This document shows, piece by piece, positions 42,979 to 51,106 of a DNA stretch of 64,000 nucleotides (the first letter of the stretch is position 1; each line of letters starts with the position of its first letter). The stretch comes from Leifsonia sp. TF02-11 (lineage in GTDB: Bacteria; Actinomycetota; Actinomycetes; Actinomycetales; Microbacteriaceae): assembly GCF_017565305.1 (NCBI RefSeq), contig NZ_JAGEKP010000007.1, forward strand, positions 310,001-374,000, written 5' to 3'. The translations under genes and the position numbers were made by a program. A model generated the notes under the pieces. It was not told the DNA's origin, did no database searches, and saw only the letters and a list, made by a program, of their open reading frames with translations.

Positions 42979-43197
42979 ATGATGGTCGCCGGGGCGGGCG
43001 CAGTGGTCGCCGGGATCTGCGTCGTGGCGTTCCGCAGGCGGGTTGCGGTGAAGAACCGGGAGAACATCGAGAGCTCCGTATCGGAGAAGGCGTTTCCTGG
43101 CCTTGCGGCAGGATCGACGCCGTCACGGATGGTCCCGGTGGGGGTCATCCTCATGATCGCGGGGGTGATGGTGATCGGAAAGGCGTTCGTACCGTAG
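42979..43197 (+). CDS. small two-helix membrane protein, hypothetical
   Basis: This 72-residue frame has a hydrophobic N-terminal helix (MMVAGAGAVVAGICVVAF), a charged middle and a second helix (VGVILMIAGVMVIGKAF). It follows a GATCGATCAT-type upstream stretch with no clear ribosome-binding site. The base composition here is less GC-rich than the flanks. I recognise no family. Confidence 0.45.
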   Translation: MMVAGAGAVVAGICVVAFRRRVAVKNRENIESSVSEKAFPGLAAGSTPSRMVPVGVILMIAGVMVIGKAFVP

Positions 43198-43279
43198 TCC
43201 GGCTGCTCCCGCGGTATTCCCCGGGATTCCCCGACATGGAATGATGCGTGGGGTGACTGAGAGACACGAGGGGACTCAC

Positions 43280-43489
43280 ATGTCCGCGGGACAGTTGGGG
43301 ATGATTCTCGGCGCCCGACTGACCCTGCTCGTGGGTGCTGTTGGACTCTTCGTCGCTGCGATCTTTGCACCCACCGGCCTCAGTGGGATCTTCGGTGCGG
43401 CTGGCCTGTTGGTGCTTCTCGGATACTTCTGGGTCTACTTCCAAACGCGCCGCATGATCAAATCCGCCACCAAGCGGTCGACCCGGTGA
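43280..43489 (+). CDS. small membrane protein, hypothetical
   Basis: This 69-residue protein starts at ATG with GAGGGG upstream. It has two hydrophobic segments (LTLLVGAVGLFVAAIFA and GLLVLLGYFWVYF) and a basic tail ending RSTR. Its last codons overlap the 36-bp direct repeat that recurs at the end of the methyltransferase-like gene at 58040-58075, where the protein also ends RSTR. The function is unknown. Confidence 0.5.
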   Translation: MSAGQLGMILGARLTLLVGAVGLFVAAIFAPTGLSGIFGAAGLLVLLGYFWVYFQTRRMIKSATKRSTR

Positions 43490-43510
43490 GGATGCGGCGA
43501 TCGCTGGATC
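43475..43510 (+). repeat. 36-bp direct repeat, left copy
   Basis: This segment matches 58040-58075 at 32 of 36 positions (the palindromes GGTCGACC and GGCGATCGC are within it). The copies are 14.6 kb apart in the same orientation and enclose the mycofactocin locus. Both begin at the end of a gene ending in RSTR. It could be an attachment-like or recombination site or an old duplication. No integrase is nearby. Confidence 0.55.
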
Positions 43511-43524
43511 AGTGAGGACAGCAG

Positions 43525-43941
43525 GTGCAGCTCGAGCTTGACGCGCTCCTACACAGGGTGAGGGAGATCGGCGTCGCGGATTCATCCATCGAACGTCTTC
43601 CGGCGCTCGCAACAGGATCGGCGACCGGGGTCTTCTTGAATCCCCCGAATGACGGTGCAGCGCACGTGGAGGTGTGGGTCGGTGATGCGGGATGGCACGT
43701 CACGGTCGCCGAGTTCTTTTCACGAGAGTTTCCGCCCGCCGACTCGCGGCTCGCTGCGGAGCTGGTGCTGCTCTGCATTTCGACGGGTGTTTGTGTCGTC
43801 TCCGATCGCGGGCGTCGATGGTTCGTGACGGGGCGACAGAGTTCTCACAGCGGTGACGTAGTCGTGCGTAGCTGTCCTGCGTGGACTGGCGCAAAGCTGT
43901 CGCAATCGGTGCGCAGCGAGATCCGCTGGCGCATGCAGTGA
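43525..43941 (+). CDS. hypothetical protein, accessory pocket
   Basis: This 138-residue protein starts at GTG after AGGACAGC. The central part (FLNPPNDGAAHVEVWVGDAGWHVTVAEFFSREFP) reads like a small soluble domain, and DRGRRWFVTG follows. There is no membrane helix. It lies between the left repeat and the truncated remnant next to mftD. I recognise no function; immunity-type or regulatory roles are guesses. Confidence 0.5.
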   Translation: MQLELDALLHRVREIGVADSSIERLPALATGSATGVFLNPPNDGAAHVEVWVGDAGWHVTVAEFFSREFPPADSRLAAELVLLCISTGVCVVSDRGRRWFVTGRQSSHSGDVVVRSCPAWTGAKLSQSVRSEIRWRMQ

Positions 43942-44016
43942 CTGGCTTCCGTTCGCCATGTCACGGACGCAGTGTGATCGTGTCGATGACTGAGACCGGG
44001 GTAGAAGCCTTGCCTG

Positions 44017-44199
44017 TCAAACACGGCATGGCGTCACCACCCGAAACTCATCCCCCGGCGTAGTCGGACGTTGCCACGATGTAGCCCACACCGGTGCGTC
44101 GCCGTCGACCTGGCTGCTCGCGAGTTCCGGGTCGAAGCGGAGGTGGGGGAGCAGGAAGTGGCTTCCGTGGTCTTCCTGAGTCCACCGAATGGCCGTGAG
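44017..44199 (-). pseudogene. coding remnant downstream of mftD
   Basis: A 60-codon open stretch continues in the same frame right after the mftD stop. It reads like a real protein end: WTQEDHGSHFLLPHLRFDP, then a stretch with DGDAPVWATSWQRP and FRVVTPCRV before its stop. It has no start codon of its own near the 5' end. I read it as the 3' end of a gene truncated where the mft locus begins. A programmed read-through of the mftD TGA is possible but less likely, because MftD is already full length. Confidence 0.4.
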
Positions 44200-45402
44200 T
44201 CAGGACGTCGGGGCCTCCTTCTGCGCACCGAGCACGCGCTCGAAGCCCTCGGGGATGTAGAGATCGTCGCGGCTCAGTTCGTGGATCGACTTGTGCCCGA
44301 GGCCGAGCACCGCCGAGTCGAGGCCCATGCGCAGGAGGTCGAGCACGTTCTCTACCCCGGTCTGGCCGTTCGCGGCGAGACCCCACAGGTATGCCCGGCC
44401 GATCATCACGGCGCGAGCGCCGAGGGCGAGCGCCTTGGCCACATCGCCGCCTCGACGGATCCCTCCGTCGAGCAGCACCTCGATCTGGTCGCCGACAGCC
44501 TCGGCGACGGCGGGGAGGCAACGGATGGTGGCGGGCGTCGTGTCGAGGTTGTTGCCGCCGTGGTTGGACACCGAGATGGCGTCGACTCCGGCGTCGACCG
44601 CGCGCTTGGCGTCGTCGACTCGTGTGATGCCCTTGAGGACGAAGGGTCCGCCCCACGCCTCACGCAGCCACGCGACGTCTTCCCACGAGGGCGGCGGGGT
44701 CTGCTGCCATTCGTAGTAGGCGCCGAAGAAGGTGGGGGCCTCGCCGCCGGGTGGCTGCAGATTGGGAGCGCTCAGGTCCGGCAGGTGACGGGACTTGAGG
44801 TACTGGGTCAGCCACTTGGGGCGCACGAGGGCCTCAGGTGCGAAGTCCACCATGGCCTTGAAGTCCAGCCGCTCCGGAATGGCCGGGCTTCCCCAGTCCC
44901 GCCCGATCGAGAACGACCAGTCGAGCGTGGCGATCAGCGCCTTCGCCCCTGCGGCACGCGCGCGGTCCATGCGCTGCACCATCGCCTCCCGCGTGCCCGT
45001 CCAGTACATCTGGAAGAAGGTGTTCGGGTTCGCGGCGGCGACCTCTTCGACGGGCTTGCTCGCGAACGAGCTGAGCCCCATGATCGTCCCCCGGTTCGCA
45101 GCGGCACGCGCGACGGCGACCTCGCCGTCCGGGTGGACCGCCTGGACGCCTGTCGGCGATATGAGCACCGGGATCGAGATCGGGATGCCGAGCACGCTGG
45201 TGCCGAGCTCGCGGTCGGTCTGATGACCAGCGACGTGGGGCGCGAACTGCAACTCGCCGAATGCGTTCGTGTTGTCGTCGGGCGTCCTCCCGCGCTCGGA
45301 TCCCGCGACCAGGGCCGCGTAGACCGACGGCGGCAGCCGCTTCTTCGCGCGCCGCTGCGCCTCCAGCACGGTCTCGAACCACGGGTTCTGCTTCCAGGGC
45401 AT
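44200..45402 (-). CDS. mftD: pre-mycofactocin synthase MftD
   Basis: This 400-residue FMN enzyme of the alpha-hydroxy-acid oxidase family fits MftD in length. The visible features are GIPISIPVLISPTGVQAVHPDGE, DWSFSIGRDWG (MftD-typical), the active-site His in VSNHGGNNLDTTPAT and DGGIRRGGDVAKALALGARAVMIGRAYLWGLA. Known MftD turns the decarboxylated, cyclised Val-Tyr product (AHDP) into the redox-active alpha-keto amide pre-mycofactocin. Here it is the last gene of the minus-strand operon, far from mftC, which is not the mycobacterial order. Confidence 0.93.
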   Translation of the reverse strand: MPWKQNPWFETVLEAQRRAKKRLPPSVYAALVAGSERGRTPDDNTNAFGELQFAPHVAGHQTDRELGTSVLGIPISIPVLISPTGVQAVHPDGEVAVARAAANRGTIMGLSSFASKPVEEVAAANPNTFFQMYWTGTREAMVQRMDRARAAGAKALIATLDWSFSIGRDWGSPAIPERLDFKAMVDFAPEALVRPKWLTQYLKSRHLPDLSAPNLQPPGGEAPTFFGAYYEWQQTPPPSWEDVAWLREAWGGPFVLKGITRVDDAKRAVDAGVDAISVSNHGGNNLDTTPATIRCLPAVAEAVGDQIEVLLDGGIRRGGDVAKALALGARAVMIGRAYLWGLAANGQTGVENVLDLLRMGLDSAVLGLGHKSIHELSRDDLYIPEGFERVLGAQKEAPTS

Positions 45403-45508
45403 CGTCTTGCTCCCTCGTTCTCGTCTTCGTCTCTACGTATGGTGCCGCGTGCCAGGGCGACGGGGCCGGCGCGGGGCGCTGGGTCGACCGGCGGGTCGTG
45501 GGCGGGCG

Positions 45509-46462
45509 TCACCCGTCGCGGAAGATCTCTGTGATCGCCGGCGGCACGTCGTGGAAGTCGCGGATGACCCGCAGCCGGCCGCGTCCCGCGCGCGCGAGGT
45601 CCTTGCCCAGTTCGAAGTCCTTCTCCCCGCTCGCGTCGAGCAGGATGTCCAGCCTGGGCAGCACGGCCGCGACCCGTCGCGGATCGGGGCCCGCGTTGTG
45701 CACACAGTCCGAGAGCAGCACGACCCGGGCGTCCCGCTCGGAAGCGCCGGCGAGCTGGTCCGCCGCCAACTGCAACGGGAACGCCACATTGGTCAGCCCG
45801 CGGGCCGGGATGCGCAGAAGTTGCTCCAGCAGGTCGAAGGGCTTGATCGGCTCTCCGAGACGCAGCAGTATCGCGGCATCCGACCAGAACGCGATGACGC
45901 CCAGCCGGTCCCGTGCGAGCTCCCCGGCGAGTGCGCCGACAGTGGCAGCGGCCGTGCGGATGCGTTCGCCCTTCGCCGAGCCTGACACGTCGACGGCCAG
46001 CACCACGGCGCGCGCGGTGCGAATCCGGTCGCGCACGACGATGTCCTCGTCCTCGGGCACGGGCCTCTCGGCCAGCACTTCGATGGTGGCGTCGAGATCG
46101 ATGTCGTCGGCGACTCCCCGATACGGCAGGCTCGCGAGCACACCCTGCCCTCGTCGGGCCGAGCGTTCGGCACGCGGGCGGGGCACGGCGAGCCGCGCGG
46201 CGATCCGCCGCGCACGCTCGCGCACGGCGGGCTCCGCCGCGATCTGCTCGTCGACCGTGACGACGGCACCCGGCTCGTCCGTGAAACCCGCCTCCTGCAC
46301 AGACGGCAGCGGCTTCGCCGTCGTCCCGGCTCCACGTTGCCCGGCCCGCAGCGCGAAGCCGCCTTTACCGGCCCGCGACTCGAACACCGTCGGCTCCTCG
46401 GTGAGCTGCTTGGGAGTGCGTCTCAGCGGACGTTGCGACACCTCGTCCCTCTGCCGTCGCAC
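45509..46462 (-). CDS. VWA-domain protein (CoxE/MoxR-partner type)
   Basis: This 317-residue protein starts at GTG. A basic N-terminal region precedes a VWA domain from about residue 145. The MIDAS metal site is DVSGSAKGERIRTA, and the later LLSDCVHNAGPDPRRVA and LPRLDILLDASGE continue the Rossmann-like fold. Such proteins pair with MoxR-type AAA ATPases to insert metals or assemble partner enzymes. It follows the MoxR gene by 24 bases and precedes mftD. Its client is unknown. An enzyme dependent on mycofactocin is my inference. Confidence 0.82.
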   Translation of the reverse strand: MRRQRDEVSQRPLRRTPKQLTEEPTVFESRAGKGGFALRAGQRGAGTTAKPLPSVQEAGFTDEPGAVVTVDEQIAAEPAVRERARRIAARLAVPRPRAERSARRGQGVLASLPYRGVADDIDLDATIEVLAERPVPEDEDIVVRDRIRTARAVVLAVDVSGSAKGERIRTAAATVGALAGELARDRLGVIAFWSDAAILLRLGEPIKPFDLLEQLLRIPARGLTNVAFPLQLAADQLAGASERDARVVLLSDCVHNAGPDPRRVAAVLPRLDILLDASGEKDFELGKDLARAGRGRLRVIRDFHDVPPAITEIFRDG

Positions 46463-46486
46463 CGGCGAGTCGGCGGGAACGGCTCT

Positions 46487-47401
46487 TCACGTCGGCCCGG
46501 TGTGCGCGGCGGGCTCCAGCACGAACCGGTCCTCCCAGATCTCGCGCAGCACCGCCTCGGGGGTGGTCTCCGCCGCCTCGTCGAGCCGGATGCGACCCGA
46601 AAGCGCGACGAGCATGGCGTCGAACATCAGCTGCGGGTAACGCTCGTCGCCGGCATCGGTCACGCCGCGCAGCCGACAGAGCTGAGCCGCGATCAGGGCG
46701 CAGTCGATCGCGCCGCGCACGCTGCTGCCCTGCCGTACGGCAGGATGCCTGCGCGTGGCCCTGGTGACCGCGACGGCGTCGGGCACGATGCGCTCGGCGG
46801 GCTCGACTGTGATGCCGGAGCGCAAGGCGACGATGCGCTCCTCGCTGGCGGCGTCCTGGTAGTCGACGACGATGCGGTTCAGGCGGTCGCTCACACTCGT
46901 GGAGAGCCTGGTCGTTCCGACGTTGTCGTACGGGTTCATCGACGCGATGACCCGGAACGTCGCGCCTGCCTGGATGGATCCGACCCTCGGCACCTCGATC
47001 GCACGATCGGCCATCGCCGCCAGCAGGGTGTTCAAGGTGTCCTCCGGCGCACGGTTGAACTCCTCGATGTAGAGGAAGCCGCCCTTCTCCATCGCCTCGA
47101 CCAGGGGACCCGCGACGAAGTTCTCCGCGCTGTAGTCCTCCCGCAGCACGCGGGCGGGGTTGTGGTGCCCGATGAGCTTCGCCGGCGTCAGGTCGCCGTT
47201 GCCCTCGACGAAGAGCAACGGGATGCCCCACTCGGCCGTGATCGCCTTGAGCATCGTGGTCTTGCTCGTTCCCGGTGGGCCCTCCAGCACCACGTCCCTG
47301 CCGGCGGCGACGGCCGCGAGCGCGAGCTCCAGCTCGCGCTCGCGGCCGACGACACGCGAAAGGATGCGGTGACGCAGGTCGTCGCTCACACCGTCGGTCA
47401 T
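46487..47401 (-). CDS. MoxR-family AAA+ ATPase
   Basis: This 304-residue AAA+ ATPase has Walker A EGPPGTSKTTMLKAI (about residue 40), Walker B FLYIEEFNRAPEDTLNTLL, sensor 1 RVIASMNPYDNVGTTRLSTSVSDRLNRI, and an HPAVRQGSSVRGAIDCALI arginine-finger region. MoxR ATPases act as chaperones with VWA partners. Its own VWA gene follows at once, so the pair is a unit inside the mycofactocin operon. It lies downstream of the SDR genes. Confidence 0.9.
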   Translation of the reverse strand: MTDGVSDDLRHRILSRVVGRERELELALAAVAAGRDVVLEGPPGTSKTTMLKAITAEWGIPLLFVEGNGDLTPAKLIGHHNPARVLREDYSAENFVAGPLVEAMEKGGFLYIEEFNRAPEDTLNTLLAAMADRAIEVPRVGSIQAGATFRVIASMNPYDNVGTTRLSTSVSDRLNRIVVDYQDAASEERIVALRSGITVEPAERIVPDAVAVTRATRRHPAVRQGSSVRGAIDCALIAAQLCRLRGVTDAGDERYPQLMFDAMLVALSGRIRLDEAAETTPEAVLREIWEDRFVLEPAAHTGPT

Positions 47402-47443
47402 CGAATCCCTCGTCTCTCGCGGCTCGTGGTGGTGGCGCCGCGC

Positions 47444-48256
47444 TCAGTACTGCGTGTTGCCGGCATCCACCGTCAGCTCGGTCGACGTGATGTACCGCGC
47501 TTCGTCCGACGCCAGGAACAGCACGGCGTTCGACTGGTCGCGCGGTTGCGTGACCTCGATCGGCAACAGGTTGACCAGCATCCCGCCGAGCTTCGGGTGC
47601 CTCTCGAGCAGCGGTCCGAACGGGTTGTCCGCCATGTCGCCCATCGGCGTGTCGACGCCCGTCGGGTGCAGCGTGTTCACACGGATGTTGTATTCGGACA
47701 GCTCGGTCGCGAAGGCGCGCATCAGGCCGACGACGCCGTGCTTGGCCGCGACGTAGGCGCTGAGGAACGGCAGACCCTTGATTCCGGCGGCCGAGCTCGT
47801 GAGGATCATCGAGCCGCCGCCGGCGGCGATGAGGTGCGGCGCCGCGAGGCTGACGGTGTTCCAGGTGCCGGTGAGGTTCGTGTCGATGGTCTGGTTCCAG
47901 ATGTCCTCCGTGGTCTCGTCCCAGCCGGCGATCACGCAGATGCCGGCATTGGCGACGACGATGTCGAGGTGGCCGAGCTCGGCGACCCCGGCGTCCAGCG
48001 CCGTCTTCAACGCTGCGCGGTCGCGGATGTCGGCCTTGCTCGCGATGATCCGGCGGTCGAGGGCTTCGACCTGACGCACGGTCTCGTCGAGGTCGGCCTG
48101 CGTCGCTGAGGGGTACTGCACGTTCGGCATCTGCTCGACGAGGTCGACCGCGATGATGTCGGCTCCCTCCTCGGCGAGGCGTACGGCGTGCGAGCGGCCT
48201 TGTCCCCGCGCCGCTCCCGTGACGAAGGCGACCTTGCCTTCCACACGTCCTGCCAT
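47444..48256 (-). CDS. mycofactocin-coupled short-chain dehydrogenase, copy A
   Basis: This 270-residue SDR belongs to the mycofactocin-coupled type, recognisable by the [27 protein letters not shown] start and the family-specific segment with [23 protein letters not shown] after the first Rossmann strand. Ser (LTSSAAG), Tyr and Lys of the catalytic set lie in YVAAKHG. The family holds its nicotinamide so tightly that an external electron acceptor, mycofactocin, is needed. AAGAGGAG precedes the start. It is one of four tandem copies; the alcohol substrate is unknown. Confidence 0.92.
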   Translation of the reverse strand: MAGRVEGKVAFVTGAARGQGRSHAVRLAEEGADIIAVDLVEQMPNVQYPSATQADLDETVRQVEALDRRIIASKADIRDRAALKTALDAGVAELGHLDIVVANAGICVIAGWDETTEDIWNQTIDTNLTGTWNTVSLAAPHLIAAGGGSMILTSSAAGIKGLPFLSAYVAAKHGVVGLMRAFATELSEYNIRVNTLHPTGVDTPMGDMADNPFGPLLERHPKLGGMLVNLLPIEVTQPRDQSNAVLFLASDEARYITSTELTVDAGNTQY

Positions 48257-48318
48257 GGTGTTCTCCTCTTGTTTCGTTCTGCTCGGGTCGAGCGGTTTCG
48301 GGTGCAGCGCCTTCTGCG

Positions 48319-49155
48319 CTACTTGAGGGTCTGGCCGGCATCCACCTTCAGCTCGAGCCCTGTGACGTACCGGGCCTCGTCCGAGGCGAGCCAGAGCACG
48401 GCGTTGGAGATGTCGACCGGCTCGACCCACGGCACCGGCAGCACGTTCATCGCCTGGAACCGTGGCGCAAGCACGTCCTTCGTGCGCTCGTCCGGCGGCA
48501 GGTCGGGTGCGAACAACGCGTAGGTGGCGGCATTCTGGATCATGTCGGTGTCGACGCTCGTCGGATGCACCGAATTGACGCGGATGCCGTCGCGCGCCAG
48601 CTCGAGCGCGGCCGTCTTCATCAGGCCGACGACGCCGTGCTTCGCCGACACGTAGTGGCCGATGTTCTCGATCGCCAGGAGCCCTGCGGTGGAGCTGGTC
48701 AGGATGACGGAGCCGCCGCCGTTCGCGCGGAGGTGTGGGATGGCGGATTTGACGGTGTGCCACACCCCCGTGAGGTTCACGGCGATCATGTCGTTCCATT
48801 CCTCGTCGGTGAGAGCGTCGAGGGTGCCGAAGCTGAAGATCCCCGCGTTCGCCGAAACGATGTCGAGTCCGCCGAGCTCGGCGACGCCTTCGTCGACAGC
48901 GGTGCTCAACGCGGAGAAGTCGCGCACATCCGCCTGCCTCGCCACGATCCGCCTGTCGAGCGCCTCGACTTGCCTGACGGTCTCGTCGAGATCGGCCGGT
49001 GTCGACATCGCGTAGGGCACGCTGTCGATCTGCCCGGCGAGGTCGACGGCGATGATGTCGGCGCCCTCCTGGGCGAGCCGCAGCGCGTGGCTGCGACCCT
49101 GCCCCCGCGCCGCACCCGTGACGAGCGCGACCTTGCCTTCAACACGTCCTGCCAT
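48319..49155 (-). CDS. mycofactocin-coupled short-chain dehydrogenase, copy B
   Basis: This 278-residue SDR is a paralogue of copy A. It shares the [27 protein letters not shown] start and the [23 protein letters not shown] insert. The catalytic Ser is in LTSSTAG and the Tyr/Lys pair in YVSAKHG. It has a longer substrate loop (SVDTDMIQNAATYALFAPDL and onward) than copy A, which hints at a different substrate. AAGGAGTGC precedes the start. Confidence 0.92.
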   Translation of the reverse strand: MAGRVEGKVALVTGAARGQGRSHALRLAQEGADIIAVDLAGQIDSVPYAMSTPADLDETVRQVEALDRRIVARQADVRDFSALSTAVDEGVAELGGLDIVSANAGIFSFGTLDALTDEEWNDMIAVNLTGVWHTVKSAIPHLRANGGGSVILTSSTAGLLAIENIGHYVSAKHGVVGLMKTAALELARDGIRVNSVHPTSVDTDMIQNAATYALFAPDLPPDERTKDVLAPRFQAMNVLPVPWVEPVDISNAVLWLASDEARYVTGLELKVDAGQTLK

Positions 49156-49201
49156 GTTCCTGCACTCCTTATCTACTGCGTCGCTGGTCGAGCGGCGCTC
49201 A

Positions 49202-50065
49202 TCACTGCGTGACCGGTGCGTTGTTGTAGCCCGGCATGAGGAGGTGGCCTGCATCGACGGGCACCGAGATCCCGGTGACCGACGACGCCAGGTCGGAGTT
49301 GAGCCACAGCGCGGCGTCCGCGATGCGCTGCGGCGAGAGGAAACCGTTCCCCTTGAGGGCGTGGAACGAGTAGCCGGCCTCGAGCATGTCGGCCTCCGTG
49401 CCCTCGCCCGCCGGCTTGCCGGACATCATGTCCCACGCGCCCTGCCAGCTGGTCATGGGCGTGAGGATGGCTCCGGGATGCACGGCGTTGACGCGGATGC
49501 CGTATTTCGCGTACTCCAGGGCGAGCGTCTTCATCACGCCGACGACACCGAACTTCGCCGCGCAGTAGTGCACGTAGTTCTCGCCGGGCTCCAGTCCGTT
49601 GATCGACGAGGTCATCACGATCGAGCCGCCGCCCTGCGCCATCATCTGCGGCAGAACGGCCTTGGCCGACTTCCACACTCCGGTGAGGTTGACGCCGATC
49701 ATGTCGTCCCACATCTCGTCGGTGAGCTCGTGCGCCGGCGCGAGCGAGAAGATGCCCGCATTCGCGATCAGGATGTCGATGCGCCCGAATTCCGCGACAC
49801 CGCGCTCGACCGCGCGGTCGAGATCGGCCTGCTTGCGCACATCCCCTTCCACCGCGATGATGCGACGGTCGAGCGCTTCGACCTGCTCGACCGTCTCGTC
49901 GAAGTCGGCCTGCTGCGCCATCGGGTAGACGACGCTCCCGATCTGGCTGAGGGTGTCGACGATGATCACGTCGGCGCCCTCGCGCGCGCAGGTGACCGCG
50001 TGCGCGCGCCCCTGTCCTCGCGAGCCGCCGGTGATCAGGGCGACCCTGCCGTCCAGCATTCCCAT
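49202..50065 (-). CDS. mycofactocin-coupled short-chain dehydrogenase, copy C
   Basis: This 287-residue SDR is the most divergent of the four. The NAD motif is TGGSRGQGRAHAV, not TGAARGQG, and the insert is [23 protein letters not shown]. The catalytic residues lie in MTSSINGLEPGENYVHYCAAKFG. The substrate loop holds TPMTSWQGAWDMMSGKPAGE. Divergence from its neighbours suggests separate acquisition or an older split. Confidence 0.9.
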   Translation of the reverse strand: MGMLDGRVALITGGSRGQGRAHAVTCAREGADVIIVDTLSQIGSVVYPMAQQADFDETVEQVEALDRRIIAVEGDVRKQADLDRAVERGVAEFGRIDILIANAGIFSLAPAHELTDEMWDDMIGVNLTGVWKSAKAVLPQMMAQGGGSIVMTSSINGLEPGENYVHYCAAKFGVVGVMKTLALEYAKYGIRVNAVHPGAILTPMTSWQGAWDMMSGKPAGEGTEADMLEAGYSFHALKGNGFLSPQRIADAALWLNSDLASSVTGISVPVDAGHLLMPGYNNAPVTQ

Positions 50066-50120
50066 GTCGTGCCTTCCTTCTCTCTCGGCCGGAACAGACG
50101 CCGGCGGAGGCTCATTCGTG

Positions 50121-50936
50121 CTATCGCTTGTTGACGAAGCCGGCGTCGACCGGCAGCGTGACGCCCGTGACGTATCGCGCGGCATCCGACACGAGCCACA
50201 CGATCGCGTTCGAGATGTCGACGGGTTCGACCATGGCGACCGGGAGCGCGTTCGCCATCGCCTGACCCATCGCGGGGTCGCTCTGGAGGAACTCCTGCAT
50301 GAAGTCGTTGACGACCATGGGGGTGTTGACGCCCGTGGGGTGCACCGTGTTCACGCGGATCGAATACGGCGCGAGGTAGTTGGCGTAGGAGCGCATCAGC
50401 CCGACGACGCCGTGCTTGGCAGCCGTGTACCCGAGTCCACCGGGGGTGTCGCCGCCGATTCCGGTCAGACCGGCCGTGGAACTCGTCAGGACGATCGCGC
50501 CTCCCGTTCCCCGGTCGATGAGCGATTGCTTCGCGACCTCCACCGTGTTGTACACGCCGGTGAGGTTCGTGGCGATCACGTCGGTCCACTCCTGCTGCAC
50601 CGGATGCATCGACATCGGCGCGATGCCCGCGTTAGCGAGGACGATGTCGACGGAGCCGAGCTCGGCGGTGCCGGCGTCGAACGCGCTCTGGAGTGCGGAC
50701 CTGTCACGGACGTCGGCGATCTGCGAGTAGATGCGGCGGTCGAGCGCCTCGACGAGGCGGACGGTCTCCGCGAGGTCATCCGGCGTCGACATCGGGTAGG
50801 GGACGGTGTCGATCTGAGCGGCGATGTCGACGGCGATGATGTCGGCACCCTCCTCGGCGAGGCGTACGGCGTGGCTCCGGCCCTGACCACGGGCTGCGCC
50901 GGTGATGAAGGCGACTTTGCCTTCGAGAACTCCCAT
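50121..50936 (-). CDS. mycofactocin-coupled short-chain dehydrogenase, copy D
   Basis: This 271-residue SDR is the first of the four in transcription order, 170 bp after mftC. It has [27 protein letters not shown] and the insert [23 protein letters not shown]. Catalytic residues lie in [13 protein letters not shown] and YTAAKHG. A GC hairpin lies between it and mftC. It would oxidise alcohols with reoxidation by mycofactocin. Confidence 0.92.
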   Translation of the reverse strand: MGVLEGKVAFITGAARGQGRSHAVRLAEEGADIIAVDIAAQIDTVPYPMSTPDDLAETVRLVEALDRRIYSQIADVRDRSALQSAFDAGTAELGSVDIVLANAGIAPMSMHPVQQEWTDVIATNLTGVYNTVEVAKQSLIDRGTGGAIVLTSSTAGLTGIGGDTPGGLGYTAAKHGVVGLMRSYANYLAPYSIRVNTVHPTGVNTPMVVNDFMQEFLQSDPAMGQAMANALPVAMVEPVDISNAIVWLVSDAARYVTGVTLPVDAGFVNKR

Positions 50937-50960
50937 TTCTCTTCCTCTTCTCTTGTTCTC

Positions 50961-50990
50961 CCCGCCGCGTGCCGGTCGGCCTGCGGCGGG
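50961..50990 (-). terminator. hairpin between mftC and the SDR genes
   Basis: CCCGCCGC and GCGGCGGG form an 8-bp outer stem, with a nested GCCG/CGGC stem inside. The whole covers 30 bases in the 170-bp gap. It may lower transcription of the downstream SDR genes relative to the biosynthetic genes, or protect the mftC 3' end. Confidence 0.5.
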
Positions 50991-51106
50991 AGTGTGATCC
51001 GCGTCTCGAGGGCGCAGTGAACCGCCCCGGGGTGGTGCCCCTGGTTGCGGTCGGTGTCGTCGTGTGGGCGCCGCGGTGCGGCGTCGTCTGTCGGTGAGGC
51101 TGGCGG

